A stretch of DNA of 64,000 nt from Sulfurisoma sp. (lineage in GTDB: Bacteria > Pseudomonadota > Gammaproteobacteria > Burkholderiales > Rhodocyclaceae): contig JAUYFI010000030.1 in NCBI GenBank assembly GCA_030691075.1, positions 53,621 to 117,620 of the forward strand. The letters are read 5' to 3'. Positions 9,921 to 19,670 of the stretch are shown here, piece by piece. The first letter of the stretch is position 1; every line of letters starts with the position of its first letter. Below the pieces are notes generated by a model. That model ran no database searches. It saw only the letters and a program-made list of their open reading frames with translations, and was not told the origin of the DNA. The translations under genes were made by a program, and so were the position numbers.

Positions 9921-10262
9921 ATGTCGGAAGGAGTCACCATGCTCGACGAACATGCCATAAATGAAGCAGCGAAGCGCTTGGCGCGGGCGGCGCGGCAGCC
10001 TGCGCGAATCATTCTCTTCGGCTCCTACGCCCGGGGGAGTGCCGATGATTCCTCTGACCTTGATTTACTGGTGGTCGAAGATTCGCTTGATGACAAGGCT
10101 CGCGAATACATGCGCTTGAGGGACGCCCTTGGCGACCTGCCCACGGGTGTCGACTTGCTGTTGCTGTCACGCGGTGATTACGAACGGCGTAGCCAAGTCA
10201 AGGGCACCATGCCGTATCGCGCTCTTACCGAAGGCCGCGTTCTCTATGACGCCACAACTTGA
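9921..10262 (+). CDS. MNT-type nucleotidyltransferase (antitoxin of HEPN/MNT pair)
   Basis: ILFGSYARGSADDSSDLDLLVVE. Confidence 0.88.
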   Translation: MSEGVTMLDEHAINEAAKRLARAARQPARIILFGSYARGSADDSSDLDLLVVEDSLDDKAREYMRLRDALGDLPTGVDLLLLSRGDYERRSQVKGTMPYRALTEGRVLYDATT

Positions 10263-10650
10263 GGAAGCGTTGCGCCTGCTACGGCTGGCGCAACGCGACT
10301 GCGAGGTACTCGAGATTCTCGCCGAGACCGGCGACAAAACCCACGCGGCGGCCGGCTTCCATGCACAGCAGGCCGTGGAAAAGGCATTGAAGGCTCTTTT
10401 ATGCGCGCACGATGTCGATTTTCCCCGCACACATGACCTCGAGGGGCTACTCAAACGACTGGCCGGGACGGGAGACACACCGCCGACCCCGGTTCAAAAG
10501 CTGCGTGCGCTGACACCATATGCCGTCGACTTTCGCTACGACGACGAACCAGTTCGCCTACTTGCCACTGGCGAGATGCGCGCAATCGTCGATGAGGTCA
10601 TTGGTTTTGTGGCCGATCGACTGGAACTACGGCAGGAGAATGACTCATGA
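10246..10650 (+). CDS. HEPN-domain protein
   Basis: AAGFHAQQAVEKALKALLCAHDVDFPRTHDLEGLL; overlaps MNT gene by 17 nt. Confidence 0.88.
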   Translation: MTPQLEEALRLLRLAQRDCEVLEILAETGDKTHAAAGFHAQQAVEKALKALLCAHDVDFPRTHDLEGLLKRLAGTGDTPPTPVQKLRALTPYAVDFRYDDEPVRLLATGEMRAIVDEVIGFVADRLELRQENDS

Positions 10651-10952
10651 GGGTGTTGTGGGTGGAGGATTTCGGAGGTGACGCCGTTCCAGAGAATCTG
10701 CTGAACGTAATCTTTAAAGGAGTGCTGTCACCCGAACGAAGAAATGCACTGGCAGACACTCAAAATCTGAAAAAGAGACTACTCCCCAAAGGCTTCGGTG
10801 CTTGGCGCCAGTGGTATGCCACTCAACCCGATACCGATGAAATAGAGATCGATATCTACCGATACTTGTCCGATTTTGAACCCGAGTTTAAGAAGCGCCA
10901 TCGAATCCGCATACATGGAAGCGTGGCAGGCCAAGGTCGCCCATCTGCCTGA
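10647..10952 (+). pseudogene. Receiver-like N-terminal fragment (MRVLWVEDFGGD...)
   Basis: Starts as receiver-like domain, then ends abruptly; a further reading frame MEAWQAKVAHLPEWLKAVWVRI* continues to 10983. Confidence 0.45.
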
Positions 10953-10982
10953 ATGGCTCAAGGCTGTCTGGGTGCGTATCTG

Positions 10983-11006
10983 AAAAGTCGGCGCTGGCGA
11001 CACGGC
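10983..11006 (-). repeat. Dispersed 24-bp repeat, first base is last base of a TGA stop
   Basis: aaaagtcggcgctggcgacacggc. Confidence 0.85.
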
Positions 11007-11016
11007 ATAACTGACC

Positions 11017-12690
11017 ATGGCACGTCGCGATAACCCTTCGCTTGCCCATGCGCTCGAAGTCGCAGGCCGTCATCTTCCTCTCCATGCCGAGGAAGGCACG
11101 CTGCGCGAGGCGCTGGCCGAGGGCGACCTGATCGCGGCCTTCGTCAAGGCTGGCCTGAACGCGGACGCGGCGGTACTGCTGGTAGCTCTGTTACGTCGCC
11201 AGTTCGAGGCGCTCGCCCTGCTCGACCGCGTCGAACTGGCCGCCGGGCGCTGGGCCTTCGTTTCTTTCCCCGCTGCGCTGCTCGGCCATTCGCTGCTGGA
11301 ATCCCTGGCGACGCCGGGTCAGACGATGCTGCCGCCCGAATATTGGGAGCAGGGCGACCACCGGCCGGCGGAGGTGAAGGAGGAGCAGCGTCGTCTGTTG
11401 CATCGAATCGAAAGCGAGCGCCTGCGGCAGAACCCAGCGGCGCGGCCGGTGCGCGTAGTTCATGTCGCTTGGGCGGTGATTCGCCTCGGTCAGCGCTTTC
11501 TGCTCCATCACCGCGAGGATCGCGACCGGCCGGGGGAGAAATCCCACGTGCTTCCTGGCGGACGCTTGAACCCGGGCGATCTGCCCGCCGCTGTCCTGGC
11601 ACAGGGGCTAGGCCTATTGCGGCAGCTGGCTGTGGTCGATTCACCGCTGGCCGACGTTCACCTGGACACGACACTGATCCGCGAACTAACCGAGGAGCTC
11701 GGCCTACGCCACGGCGCTGACTACCAATTCGCGCGCTGGCAGCGCCTGCCGCCGTTTCGCCAGGTTGCCGGCGCCGGCAACCGGCATGCCTATACCGAAT
11801 ATGCTTTCCAGCTTTACACGCTGCGCCTGACGCCGGCGGGCGAGGTGCACCTGCTCGAGCGCGAGGCGGAAACGGATACGCTGGCCTGGTTTTCCGCCGA
11901 GGAGCTGTCCGCCCCGCGCCGCGCGGACGGCACCTCCGCCTATGTCGATGCCCTGCACGCGGCCTGGGGCGCCGACGTCGCTCGGCAGTTGGAGAGCGTG
12001 CCGGACTCCGCCGCCACGACCTGGGCGATTACCGGCGAAACGCGGATGATCGACCTGCCCGCCGCGCTCGGCGTGCCGATAGTGCAGGGCAAGACGGGCA
12101 AGGAGAAACCAGTATCGCCAACCATTGCCGAGGCCGAATGGCAATTGCTGACGCTGCTGGGCTGGCATGCGCGCGGCTTCGCCATTCGCGCAGGAGATTC
12201 GCTGCGCCTCCTCGGCGGTGGCTGGGCGCGTCTTGCCGACGACCAAGCACAGAAGGCGGCACACGCCCTGTTCGCCACGTTGCAAGGCACGGACCTGCCT
12301 CTGCTCGAGATGCGCGACGCGCATTACCTGCGCTTGTCCATCGAGCCGGGGCTGGTGATGTTCGGCCCCGAACTGTTCGCTTATGCGCTCGACGATGCGG
12401 GGAGCGACGGCGGCATGCTGCGGTTGGAGCGGAATTCGGTCGCCACACCGTGGGGCGATCTGTCGGGCGAGACGCTTGCCAAGCCAATCAAGCGCAATAC
12501 CCTGCTCATCTTGCAGGCGCTGGAACGCTGCGAATATCCCGAATCGGTTTCCGGCGTCAACGCCGCTTCCTGGGAGAAGAACCTGCGCGACCAGATCCTG
12601 CCAGCCGTGCAGCAGATCGGCCTGCGCAAGTTGTGGGTAACCGAGAGCAAGTCGGTCACGCTGGCGGCGGGCGTGCGTCGCCTCCGGTAG
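11017..12690 (+). CDS. Large protein with divergent NUDIX-like domain
   Basis: HVLPGGRLNPGD...TTLIRELTEELGL (interrupted Nudix-box-like pattern). Confidence 0.65.
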   Translation: MARRDNPSLAHALEVAGRHLPLHAEEGTLREALAEGDLIAAFVKAGLNADAAVLLVALLRRQFEALALLDRVELAAGRWAFVSFPAALLGHSLLESLATPGQTMLPPEYWEQGDHRPAEVKEEQRRLLHRIESERLRQNPAARPVRVVHVAWAVIRLGQRFLLHHREDRDRPGEKSHVLPGGRLNPGDLPAAVLAQGLGLLRQLAVVDSPLADVHLDTTLIRELTEELGLRHGADYQFARWQRLPPFRQVAGAGNRHAYTEYAFQLYTLRLTPAGEVHLLEREAETDTLAWFSAEELSAPRRADGTSAYVDALHAAWGADVARQLESVPDSAATTWAITGETRMIDLPAALGVPIVQGKTGKEKPVSPTIAEAEWQLLTLLGWHARGFAIRAGDSLRLLGGGWARLADDQAQKAAHALFATLQGTDLPLLEMRDAHYLRLSIEPGLVMFGPELFAYALDDAGSDGGMLRLERNSVATPWGDLSGETLAKPIKRNTLLILQALERCEYPESVSGVNAASWEKNLRDQILPAVQQIGLRKLWVTESKSVTLAAGVRRLR

Positions 12691-12773
12691 TACTCCTCTA
12701 CCGATTCCGACTGCGGTCGCATAGTTCGTCCCGTACATCGCGGTAGGTTGCGATGGGTTCTCGGGAAGGCACC

Positions 12774-13013
12774 ATGAACGTTGCGCTCGGTCATTTCGAT
12801 TTCGGCCCGCTGATCTACGGCGTCATCATGTTCCTCGGCATACTGGTGATGTGGTGGAAGCTGACGCGCGGCCACTGGCTGAGCCTCGTCATCGACATTG
12901 CGGTGTTCGCGCTGGTGTTCAAGCTGCACGGCGGCACCATGGCCGGCGGCTTCGCGGCGATGGTCGCGGCCCTGCTGGCGGGGATGCTCCTGCCGCTGAT
13001 GCTGCGCCGATAG
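12774..13013 (+). CDS. Small membrane protein
   Basis: Hydrophobic segments LIYGVIMFLGILVMWW, LVIDIAVFALVF, FAAMVAALLAGMLLPLML. Confidence 0.6.
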   Translation: MNVALGHFDFGPLIYGVIMFLGILVMWWKLTRGHWLSLVIDIAVFALVFKLHGGTMAGGFAAMVAALLAGMLLPLMLRR

Positions 13014-13021
13014 GGTTGTCC

Positions 13022-14005
13022 ATGCCCATCCACGCCCAGCTTCCCGCCTGGCTCGATCTGCCCCAACGCCCGGATGGCGTCGATCTCGGCCTGCTCAAGT
13101 CGATTTTGGCGTCGCGCGGCGTCAATGCGCGCGGCTGGCGTCTGTACCTCGACTACGGCGACGCGATCTTCGATGCGCTGGGGCGGCCATGGGTAGATGT
13201 CGATTGGCCGTTTCGCAGCGGTCCCAATGCCATCGCCTTCCTGCGCCTGCTGGCTGCGTGCGAAATGGACGTGCTGCCGCCGGTGGAACTGGTGCAGTCG
13301 ATGGTGGCCTGGCATGTGCCCTCCGACCAGATCGACGCGATTCCGCCGCAGTTCTTCCGCGCGGCGTGGAAGGGGTGCATCACGGCGACTTACGACCCAG
13401 CGGTCTATTTCCCGATCTGGCTAGGCGAACATATCGTGCCGGTGGCGCAGTGGTATTTCGATACCCGGCAGCACCAAGAGCCCAATCTGCCGCTGCTCAA
13501 GGCGGGTTGGCGTCCGCTGAGCCAGCGCTACGCGTCCTGCGCCGGGTTTCACGCCAGGGCCAGGGAGACGGACGAATGGGCCGTGCCGGTTCGATCGGTC
13601 GAGTATGACGGCCTGCGCTTTGTCGCGCTGGCCTCGGCCGCCGATCTCAAGACCGAAGGGGCGGCGATGCGGCATTGCATCGCCGGCTACGACGGCATCT
13701 GCCGCGAGTCGTCGCTGCGCGCCTACTCGGTGCGCCATCGCAAAAGCGGCACGCGGCTGGCGACACTGACGGTGGCGCACGCGCCCGGGACGGGTGGCTG
13801 GCGGCTGGATGAGATCAAGGGGCCGGAGAACGCCGCGGTCGATGAGTACATCGTGCGCGCCACCCATGCCCTGCTGGTCAGCCTGGACGAAGCAACGGCG
13901 GGCGACCCGGCATTCCGCGAATTCTTGCGGACCCTGCAGAGTCGAGCCGTCAAGCTCGACGAACTGTTCGGATTCGAGGATGATTTCCGCGGATGCCCGC
14001 TTTGA
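13022..14005 (+). CDS. PcfJ-like domain protein
   Basis: EGAAMRHCIAGYDGICRESSLRAYSVRHRKSGTRLATLTV...WRLDEIKGPEN. Confidence 0.6.
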   Translation: MPIHAQLPAWLDLPQRPDGVDLGLLKSILASRGVNARGWRLYLDYGDAIFDALGRPWVDVDWPFRSGPNAIAFLRLLAACEMDVLPPVELVQSMVAWHVPSDQIDAIPPQFFRAAWKGCITATYDPAVYFPIWLGEHIVPVAQWYFDTRQHQEPNLPLLKAGWRPLSQRYASCAGFHARARETDEWAVPVRSVEYDGLRFVALASAADLKTEGAAMRHCIAGYDGICRESSLRAYSVRHRKSGTRLATLTVAHAPGTGGWRLDEIKGPENAAVDEYIVRATHALLVSLDEATAGDPAFREFLRTLQSRAVKLDELFGFEDDFRGCPL

Positions 14006-14015
14006 GAAATGCGCC

Positions 14016-14942
14016 ATGATGGTGCCACTGCAACGCGATGCCTCGGCGCGCCAGCGTAGCCGCCGCCTCTACGACGAACTCGGCTTCGCACTTTCCCGTC
14101 TCGAACGCGATGCGCTGGCCGGCTGGGGCCGGCGCTCCGGCGGACGCCTGCTGCTGCTCACGGGCCGCCGCGTCGGCGGGCTGGCGAAGCTGGCAAGCCT
14201 GCTTGCCCGGGCTGGTGGCGGCGAGCTGCTGGGCCTGCTGGAGGCGTATCGCCAGCGCCGACTTTCCGGGCACGTCGGCGATCGCAGCGCGGCGGCCATC
14301 GACGGCACGCTGGCCATCGGACGCGAGGGCAAGCGCATGGTGGCGGGCGTGGCGCGCGCCCTCGCGCGCGACCCGAAGGCCAATGCCCCGGCAGTGCTCG
14401 GTGCCCTGCTTGGCTTCGGTGCCGGCTCGGGCGGGCTGGACGGCAATGGCGGCCTGCCCGACCTCGACCTGCTGGCCGGCATCGGCGCCCACCGCTCGCC
14501 GCTGACGCACACCCTCGTCGCCGGCATCGTCGTCGAGGGCCTGCTGCTGGCGCTGGCCGATCTCGCCGCCGAAGTGCATGGCCGCCTGCCGGTCGACCAC
14601 GATCCGCTGTGGGATGCTCTGGCGAAGATCGGCCGCCCGTTGACGATCAACCTCGCCATCGGCACCAGCGCCGGCCTGGCTTACCATCTGCTGGTCGATG
14701 CCCTGGTGCAGCCGGGCGCCTACCACGGCCTGCCGATCAAGATGCCAATGGAAGCACATCAGGCCGGGCTGGCTATCAACGGCCTGGCAGAGGGCGCCGA
14801 TGCGGCTGCGCGGGCGAAGCGGCATCGGCCGGTGGAGATTGTGCAGGGCGGGGTGCCAGAGAAGTCGGCAGGGAGAAAGACCGTCGATGCAGTCGCAGGC
14901 TTGGCATCGCGATTGACTGCACGATTCGGAAGGGCATCATGA
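14016..14942 (+). CDS. Hypothetical protein with His/Asp motifs (HRSPLTHTLVAG, AYHLLVDA), possibly a membrane metal-dependent hydrolase
   Basis: ORF with plausible start MMVPLQRD; motif pattern only. Confidence 0.5.
   Translation: MMVPLQRDASARQRSRRLYDELGFALSRLERDALAGWGRRSGGRLLLLTGRRVGGLAKLASLLARAGGGELLGLLEAYRQRRLSGHVGDRSAAAIDGTLAIGREGKRMVAGVARALARDPKANAPAVLGALLGFGAGSGGLDGNGGLPDLDLLAGIGAHRSPLTHTLVAGIVVEGLLLALADLAAEVHGRLPVDHDPLWDALAKIGRPLTINLAIGTSAGLAYHLLVDALVQPGAYHGLPIKMPMEAHQAGLAINGLAEGADAAARAKRHRPVEIVQGGVPEKSAGRKTVDAVAGLASRLTARFGRAS
14243..14266 (+). repeat. Dispersed 24-bp repeat, inside the 14016-14942 ORF
   Basis: ggcgtatcgccagcgccgactttc. Confidence 0.85.
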
Positions 14943-14979
14943 AACGCTCGATACGCAGCCCGGAGATTGGGGAATCGCC

Positions 14980-15531
14980 ATGATGCTCTTCCGATACTTC
15001 TGCTCCACCTGTCACGCGAGCGGCAACGACTCATATGTCGGCTCCCGCTTCGAGTACGTCTTGCCGGACGGGCGGGCAACCGATGCGCCGACGGATATTG
15101 GCTGGTGCCACGACTGCCGCGGCTTGCGGCCGATCGAGACGCTGGCACGGGATCATTGGGCCGGAATGATCCGGTTGGTCGGAAAGCGATTGACCTCGAT
15201 CGCGTTGAAGCGCCGGCTGCTGCGATCATCGCTGATGACCTACGAGGAAGACTGGGGCGACGACAAGCCCTATGCCATGCCGCTCGAGCCCGATGTGCTG
15301 ACCGGCTGGCAGGAGCAGCTGGATCGTGCCCTGGCAGGCTTCGACTTTCTCGCGCTGCGCAAGAGCCCGCCCCATTGCATCGAATGTGGCGGTACGAACT
15401 TCGAGCGCTCGGGCTTCATGCACCCGGGCTGCGGCGGAAAATTCGAGCCGCAGGAGCGCGCGCATGTATTTTTCGGAGCGGGCGGGTATCCACGCCCGTT
15501 CCAGATGAATGTCGAAGGGGAGCTACTGTAG
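14980..15531 (+). CDS. Zinc-ribbon-like hypothetical protein
   Basis: [37 protein letters not shown]. Confidence 0.6.
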   Translation: MMLFRYFCSTCHASGNDSYVGSRFEYVLPDGRATDAPTDIGWCHDCRGLRPIETLARDHWAGMIRLVGKRLTSIALKRRLLRSSLMTYEEDWGDDKPYAMPLEPDVLTGWQEQLDRALAGFDFLALRKSPPHCIECGGTNFERSGFMHPGCGGKFEPQERAHVFFGAGGYPRPFQMNVEGELL

Positions 15532-15533
15532 CC

Positions 15534-15689
15534 ATGGCATCCATCAACAAAGTCATCCTGATCGCCCATCTCGGCGCCGATCCCGAGCTCCGCGCTTTCG
15601 CCAACGGCGATGCCGTCTGCAACCCGCGGCTGGCCACCAGCGAGAAGTGGAAGGACAAGGCCAGCGGCGAAACGAAGGAAGAAAGTATA
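15534..15689 (+). pseudogene. ssb: N-terminal fragment of single-stranded DNA-binding protein
   Basis: [51 protein letters not shown] matches SSB N-terminus, then homology stops. Confidence 0.75.
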
Positions 15690-15769
15690 GCGAAATCGGC
15701 CCGAAAATTGACCAGATGGGGTCCGATAAGTTATTTTCACGTTCTTCGCACCACCGCCACCCTCCCCCG

Positions 15770-16021
15770 ATGCCCAAGCCCAAGGATTCCAAGGACCCGC
15801 CCGCCTCGTTCGAAGCGGCGCTGACCGAACTCGAATCCATCGTCCAGACCATGGAGCAGGGCAACGCGCCGCTCGAGGCGCAGCTGTCCGCCTACGAACG
15901 CGGCGCGGCGCTGCTGCGCCACTGCCAGGATGCCCTGACGAACGCCGAGCAGAAGATCCGCCTGCTCGAGGGCAACACCCTGCGCGACCTTGATCCTGCC
16001 GCCCCTTCCGGGGACGAATAG
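15770..16021 (+). CDS. xseB: Exodeoxyribonuclease VII small subunit
   Basis: [41 protein letters not shown]. Confidence 0.93.
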   Translation: MPKPKDSKDPPASFEAALTELESIVQTMEQGNAPLEAQLSAYERGAALLRHCQDALTNAEQKIRLLEGNTLRDLDPAAPSGDE

Positions 16022-16032
16022 AACCCCATTCC

Positions 16033-16920
16033 ATGAATTTCGCCGACTGGATGTCCGCGGTACAGGACCGCACCGAAGCCGCTTTGGCGACGTTCCTGCC
16101 GCCCGCCGACGCGCTGCCGGGGCGCCTGCACGACGCCATGCGCTACGCCGTGCTCGGCGGCGGCAAGCGCGTGCGGCCCCTGCTCTGCCATGCCGCCGGC
16201 GCGGTGTTCGACGCCCCCGCCGCCGAGCTCGATCGCGCCGCCTGCGCCGTCGAACTGATCCACGGCTACTCGCTGGTGCATGACGACCTGCCCTGCATGG
16301 ACGACGACACCCTGCGCCGCGGCAAACCGACGGTGCATGTCGAATACGACGAGGCCACGGCATTGCTGGTCGGCGACGCGCTGCAATCGCTGGCCTTCCA
16401 GGTACTCGCGGAAACGCCGGAATCGCCGTCCCGCCAGCGCCGACTTTCTTCCATGATCGCCCTGCTCGCCCACGCCGCCGGCTCACGCGGCATGGCCGGC
16501 GGCCAGGCCATCGACCTCGCCGCCGTCGGCCGGACGCTGACCCTGGCGGAACTGGAGCAGATGCACATCCACAAGACCGGCGCGCTGATCCGCGCCGCCG
16601 TGCTGCTCGGCGCGCACTGCGGCAACGCCGATGCCGCGGCACTGACGAGCCTCACCCGTTACGCCAACCGCATCGGCCTGTTGTTCCAGGTCGTCGACGA
16701 CATTCTCGATGCCGAGGCCAGCACCGCCACACTGGGCAAAACCGCCGGCAAGGACGCCGCGCAGAACAAGCCGACCTACGTGACCCTGCTCGGCGCCACC
16801 CGTGCCAAGGCGCTGGCTGCCGAACTGCGCGACGATGCGATCAAAGCGCTGGCGCCGTTCGGCAATCGCGCCGATCACCTCGCCGGCCTCACCCGTTACA
16901 TCGTCGAACGCAGCTTCTGA
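16033..16920 (+). CDS. ispA: Farnesyl diphosphate synthase
   Basis: [27 protein letters not shown]. Confidence 0.95.
   Translation: MNFADWMSAVQDRTEAALATFLPPADALPGRLHDAMRYAVLGGGKRVRPLLCHAAGAVFDAPAAELDRAACAVELIHGYSLVHDDLPCMDDDTLRRGKPTVHVEYDEATALLVGDALQSLAFQVLAETPESPSRQRRLSSMIALLAHAAGSRGMAGGQAIDLAAVGRTLTLAELEQMHIHKTGALIRAAVLLGAHCGNADAAALTSLTRYANRIGLLFQVVDDILDAEASTATLGKTAGKDAAQNKPTYVTLLGATRAKALAAELRDDAIKALAPFGNRADHLAGLTRYIVERSF
16425..16448 (+). repeat. Dispersed 24-bp repeat, inside ispA
   Basis: gccgtcccgccagcgccgactttc. Confidence 0.85.
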
Positions 16921-18764
16921 TGACCGCCTATCCCCTTCTCGACGCGATTCACGACCCGGCCGACCTGCGTCGCCTGGAACGCGCCGCCCTGCCGCAACTG
17001 GCCGAGGAACTGCGCGCCTTCCTGATCGAGTCGGTGGCGAAGACCGGCGGCCACCTGTCGTCGAATCTCGGCACCATCGAGCTGACCATTGCGCTGCACT
17101 ACGTCTTCGCCACGCCAGAGGACCGCCTGGTGTGGGACGTCGGCCACCAGACCTACGCCCACAAGGTGCTGACCGGGCGGCGCGCCGGCATGGCGCGGCT
17201 GCGCATGCAGGACGGCGTCTCCGGCTTTCCGCGCCGCGACGAGAGCCGCTATGACACGTTCGGCGTCGGCCATTCCTCGACCTCGATCTCGGCCGCGCTG
17301 GGCATGGCCGTGGCCGCCCGCAACAAGGGCGAGGAACGCCGCGTGGTCGCCATCATCGGCGACGGCGCCATGTCCGCCGGCCAGGCCTTCGAGGCACTCA
17401 ACAACGCCGGCGTGGTCGACGCCAACCTGCTGGTCATCCTCAACGACAACGACATGTCGATCTCGCCGCCGGTCGGCGCCCTCAACAAGTACCTCGCCCG
17501 GCTGCTGTCGGGTCGAACCTTCAACGCCGCGCGCCGCGCCGGCGAGAAGGTGCTGTCGGTGTCGCCCTCGCTGCTGGAAATCGCCAAGCGCGCCGAGGAG
17601 CATGTCAAGGGCATGTTCGTCCCCGGCACGCTGTTCGAGGAATTCGGCTTCAACTACATCGGCCCCATCGACGGCCACGACCTCGATTCGCTGGTGCCGA
17701 CGCTGGAAAACCTGCGCCAACTCACGGGCCCGCAGTTCCTGCACATCGTCACGAAGAAGGGCCAAGGCTACAAGCTGGCCGAGGCCGACCCAATTCTCTA
17801 CCACGGCGTGTCGAAATTCGACAGCAGCGACGGCATCCAGTCGGGCGGCGGCAAGCTCACCTACACCCAGGTGTTCGGCGACTGGCTGTGCGACATGGCA
17901 CGGGAGGACCCGCGCCTGGTCGGCATCACCCCGGCGATGCGCGAGGGTTCGGGCATGGTGCGCTTCGCCGAAGAATTCCCGCAGCGCTATCACGACGTCG
18001 GCATCGCCGAGCAGCACGCGCTGACCTTTGCCGCCGGCCTCGCCTGCGAGGGCATGAAGCCGGTGGTGGCGATCTATTCGACCTTCCTGCAGCGCGCCTA
18101 CGACCAGCTGATTCACGATATCGCCATCCAGAACCTGCCGGTGATGCTGGCGATAGACCGTGGCGGCCTGGTCGGCGCCGACGGCGCGACGCACCAGGGC
18201 GCCTTCGATCTCTCCTATCTGACCTGCATTCCCAACATGGTGGTGATGACGCCCGCCGACGAGGCCGAGTGCCGCCAGATGCTGACCACCGCCTTCCATA
18301 TCGACGGCCCGACCGCCGTGCGCTATCCGCGCGGCAGCGGTCCTGGCGTGGCGCCAGCGCCGACTTTCGACACGCTGACCGTGGGCACGGGCGAAGTTCG
18401 CCGCAGAGGGCGGCGCGTCGCCATCCTTGCCTTCGGCACCCTGCTGACGGCGGCGCTCGAAGCCGGCGAGCAGCTCGACGCGACCGTCGCCAACATGCGC
18501 TTCGTCAAGCCGCTCGACAACGAGTTGGTGCTGGAACTGGCGCGAACACACGAACTGCTGGTCAGCGTCGAGGAGAATGCCATCATCGGCGGCGCCGGCG
18601 CCGAGGTCGTGCGCTGCCTCGAGACCGCCGGCAGCCGCGCGCCGCTGCTGCGCCTCGGCCTGCCCGACAGCTTCATCGAGCACGGCGAACAAACCGCGAT
18701 GCTGGCGCAGCTCGGCCTCGATGCCGACGGCATCGCCCGAAGGATTCGCGAATTTAATAGTTGA
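16920..18764 (+). CDS. dxs: 1-deoxy-D-xylulose-5-phosphate synthase
   Basis: [58 protein letters not shown]. Confidence 0.97.
   Translation: MTAYPLLDAIHDPADLRRLERAALPQLAEELRAFLIESVAKTGGHLSSNLGTIELTIALHYVFATPEDRLVWDVGHQTYAHKVLTGRRAGMARLRMQDGVSGFPRRDESRYDTFGVGHSSTSISAALGMAVAARNKGEERRVVAIIGDGAMSAGQAFEALNNAGVVDANLLVILNDNDMSISPPVGALNKYLARLLSGRTFNAARRAGEKVLSVSPSLLEIAKRAEEHVKGMFVPGTLFEEFGFNYIGPIDGHDLDSLVPTLENLRQLTGPQFLHIVTKKGQGYKLAEADPILYHGVSKFDSSDGIQSGGGKLTYTQVFGDWLCDMAREDPRLVGITPAMREGSGMVRFAEEFPQRYHDVGIAEQHALTFAAGLACEGMKPVVAIYSTFLQRAYDQLIHDIAIQNLPVMLAIDRGGLVGADGATHQGAFDLSYLTCIPNMVVMTPADEAECRQMLTTAFHIDGPTAVRYPRGSGPGVAPAPTFDTLTVGTGEVRRRGRRVAILAFGTLLTAALEAGEQLDATVANMRFVKPLDNELVLELARTHELLVSVEENAIIGGAGAEVVRCLETAGSRAPLLRLGLPDSFIEHGEQTAMLAQLGLDADGIARRIREFNS
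18345..18368 (+). repeat. Dispersed 24-bp repeat, inside dxs
   Basis: ggcgtggcgccagcgccgactttc. Confidence 0.85.
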
Positions 18765-18851
18765 TTGATTTTGTCGGGATAGCTACCCTGTGCGGGCATG
18801 ACGCGTCGGCAATGATCGACGCGCACCCCCCAACCCCAGGAGCAACCCCGC

Positions 18852-19670
18852 ATGAATGCCAGAGACCCCATGATGATTCCCGACGTCCAAAGCAGCGCCG
18901 ATTCCCGCCAGTTGCCGATCAACAAGGTCGGCATCAAGTCCATCCGTCACCCGGTCAAGGTGCTGGACAAGAGCGGCGGCGTGCAGCACACCATCGCGAA
19001 CTTCGCCATGTACGTGGGTCTGCCGCACAACTTCAAGGGCACCCACATGTCGCGCTTCGTCGAGATCCTCAACAGTCGCGACAAGGAAATCTCGGTCGAG
19101 AGCTTCGAGGCCATGCTGCGCGAAATGGTGGTGAAGCTCGAGGCCGAGACCGGCATCATCGAGATGAGCTTCCCCTACTTCATCAACAAGGAAGCCCCTG
19201 TCTCCAAGGTCAAGAGCCTGATGGACTACGAAGTGACGTTCGTCGGCGAGATCCTCGAGGGCAACGTCTATCGCCAGACGATGAAGGTCGTGGTGCCGGC
19301 GACCAGCCTGTGTCCCTGCTCGAAGAAAATCTCCGACTACGGCGCGCACAACCAGCGCTCCCACATCACCGTCACCGCCACCACCAACGCCTTCCTCTGG
19401 ATCGAGGAACTGGTGCAGATGGTCGAGGCGCAGGCCTCCTGCGAAGTCTATGGCCTGCTCAAGCGCCCGGACGAGAAATATGTGACCGAGCGCGCCTACG
19501 ACAACCCGAAGTTCGTCGAGGACATGGTGCGCGACGTCGCCGGCGTGCTCAACGCCGATGCGCGCATCGATGCCTATGTGCTGGAATCGGAGAACTTCGA
19601 GTCCATCCACAACCACTCGGCCTACGCCCGCATCGAGCGCGACAAGCTCACCGAGCCGGTGCAACGCTAG
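18852..19670 (+). CDS. folE2: GTP cyclohydrolase FolE2 (type IB)
   Basis: [37 protein letters not shown]. Confidence 0.93.
   Translation: MNARDPMMIPDVQSSADSRQLPINKVGIKSIRHPVKVLDKSGGVQHTIANFAMYVGLPHNFKGTHMSRFVEILNSRDKEISVESFEAMLREMVVKLEAETGIIEMSFPYFINKEAPVSKVKSLMDYEVTFVGEILEGNVYRQTMKVVVPATSLCPCSKKISDYGAHNQRSHITVTATTNAFLWIEELVQMVEAQASCEVYGLLKRPDEKYVTERAYDNPKFVEDMVRDVAGVLNADARIDAYVLESENFESIHNHSAYARIERDKLTEPVQR

Noticed and set aside
16896-18692. 598-aa minus ORF opposite dxs
   Set aside because: Antisense artefact of high GC third-position bias.
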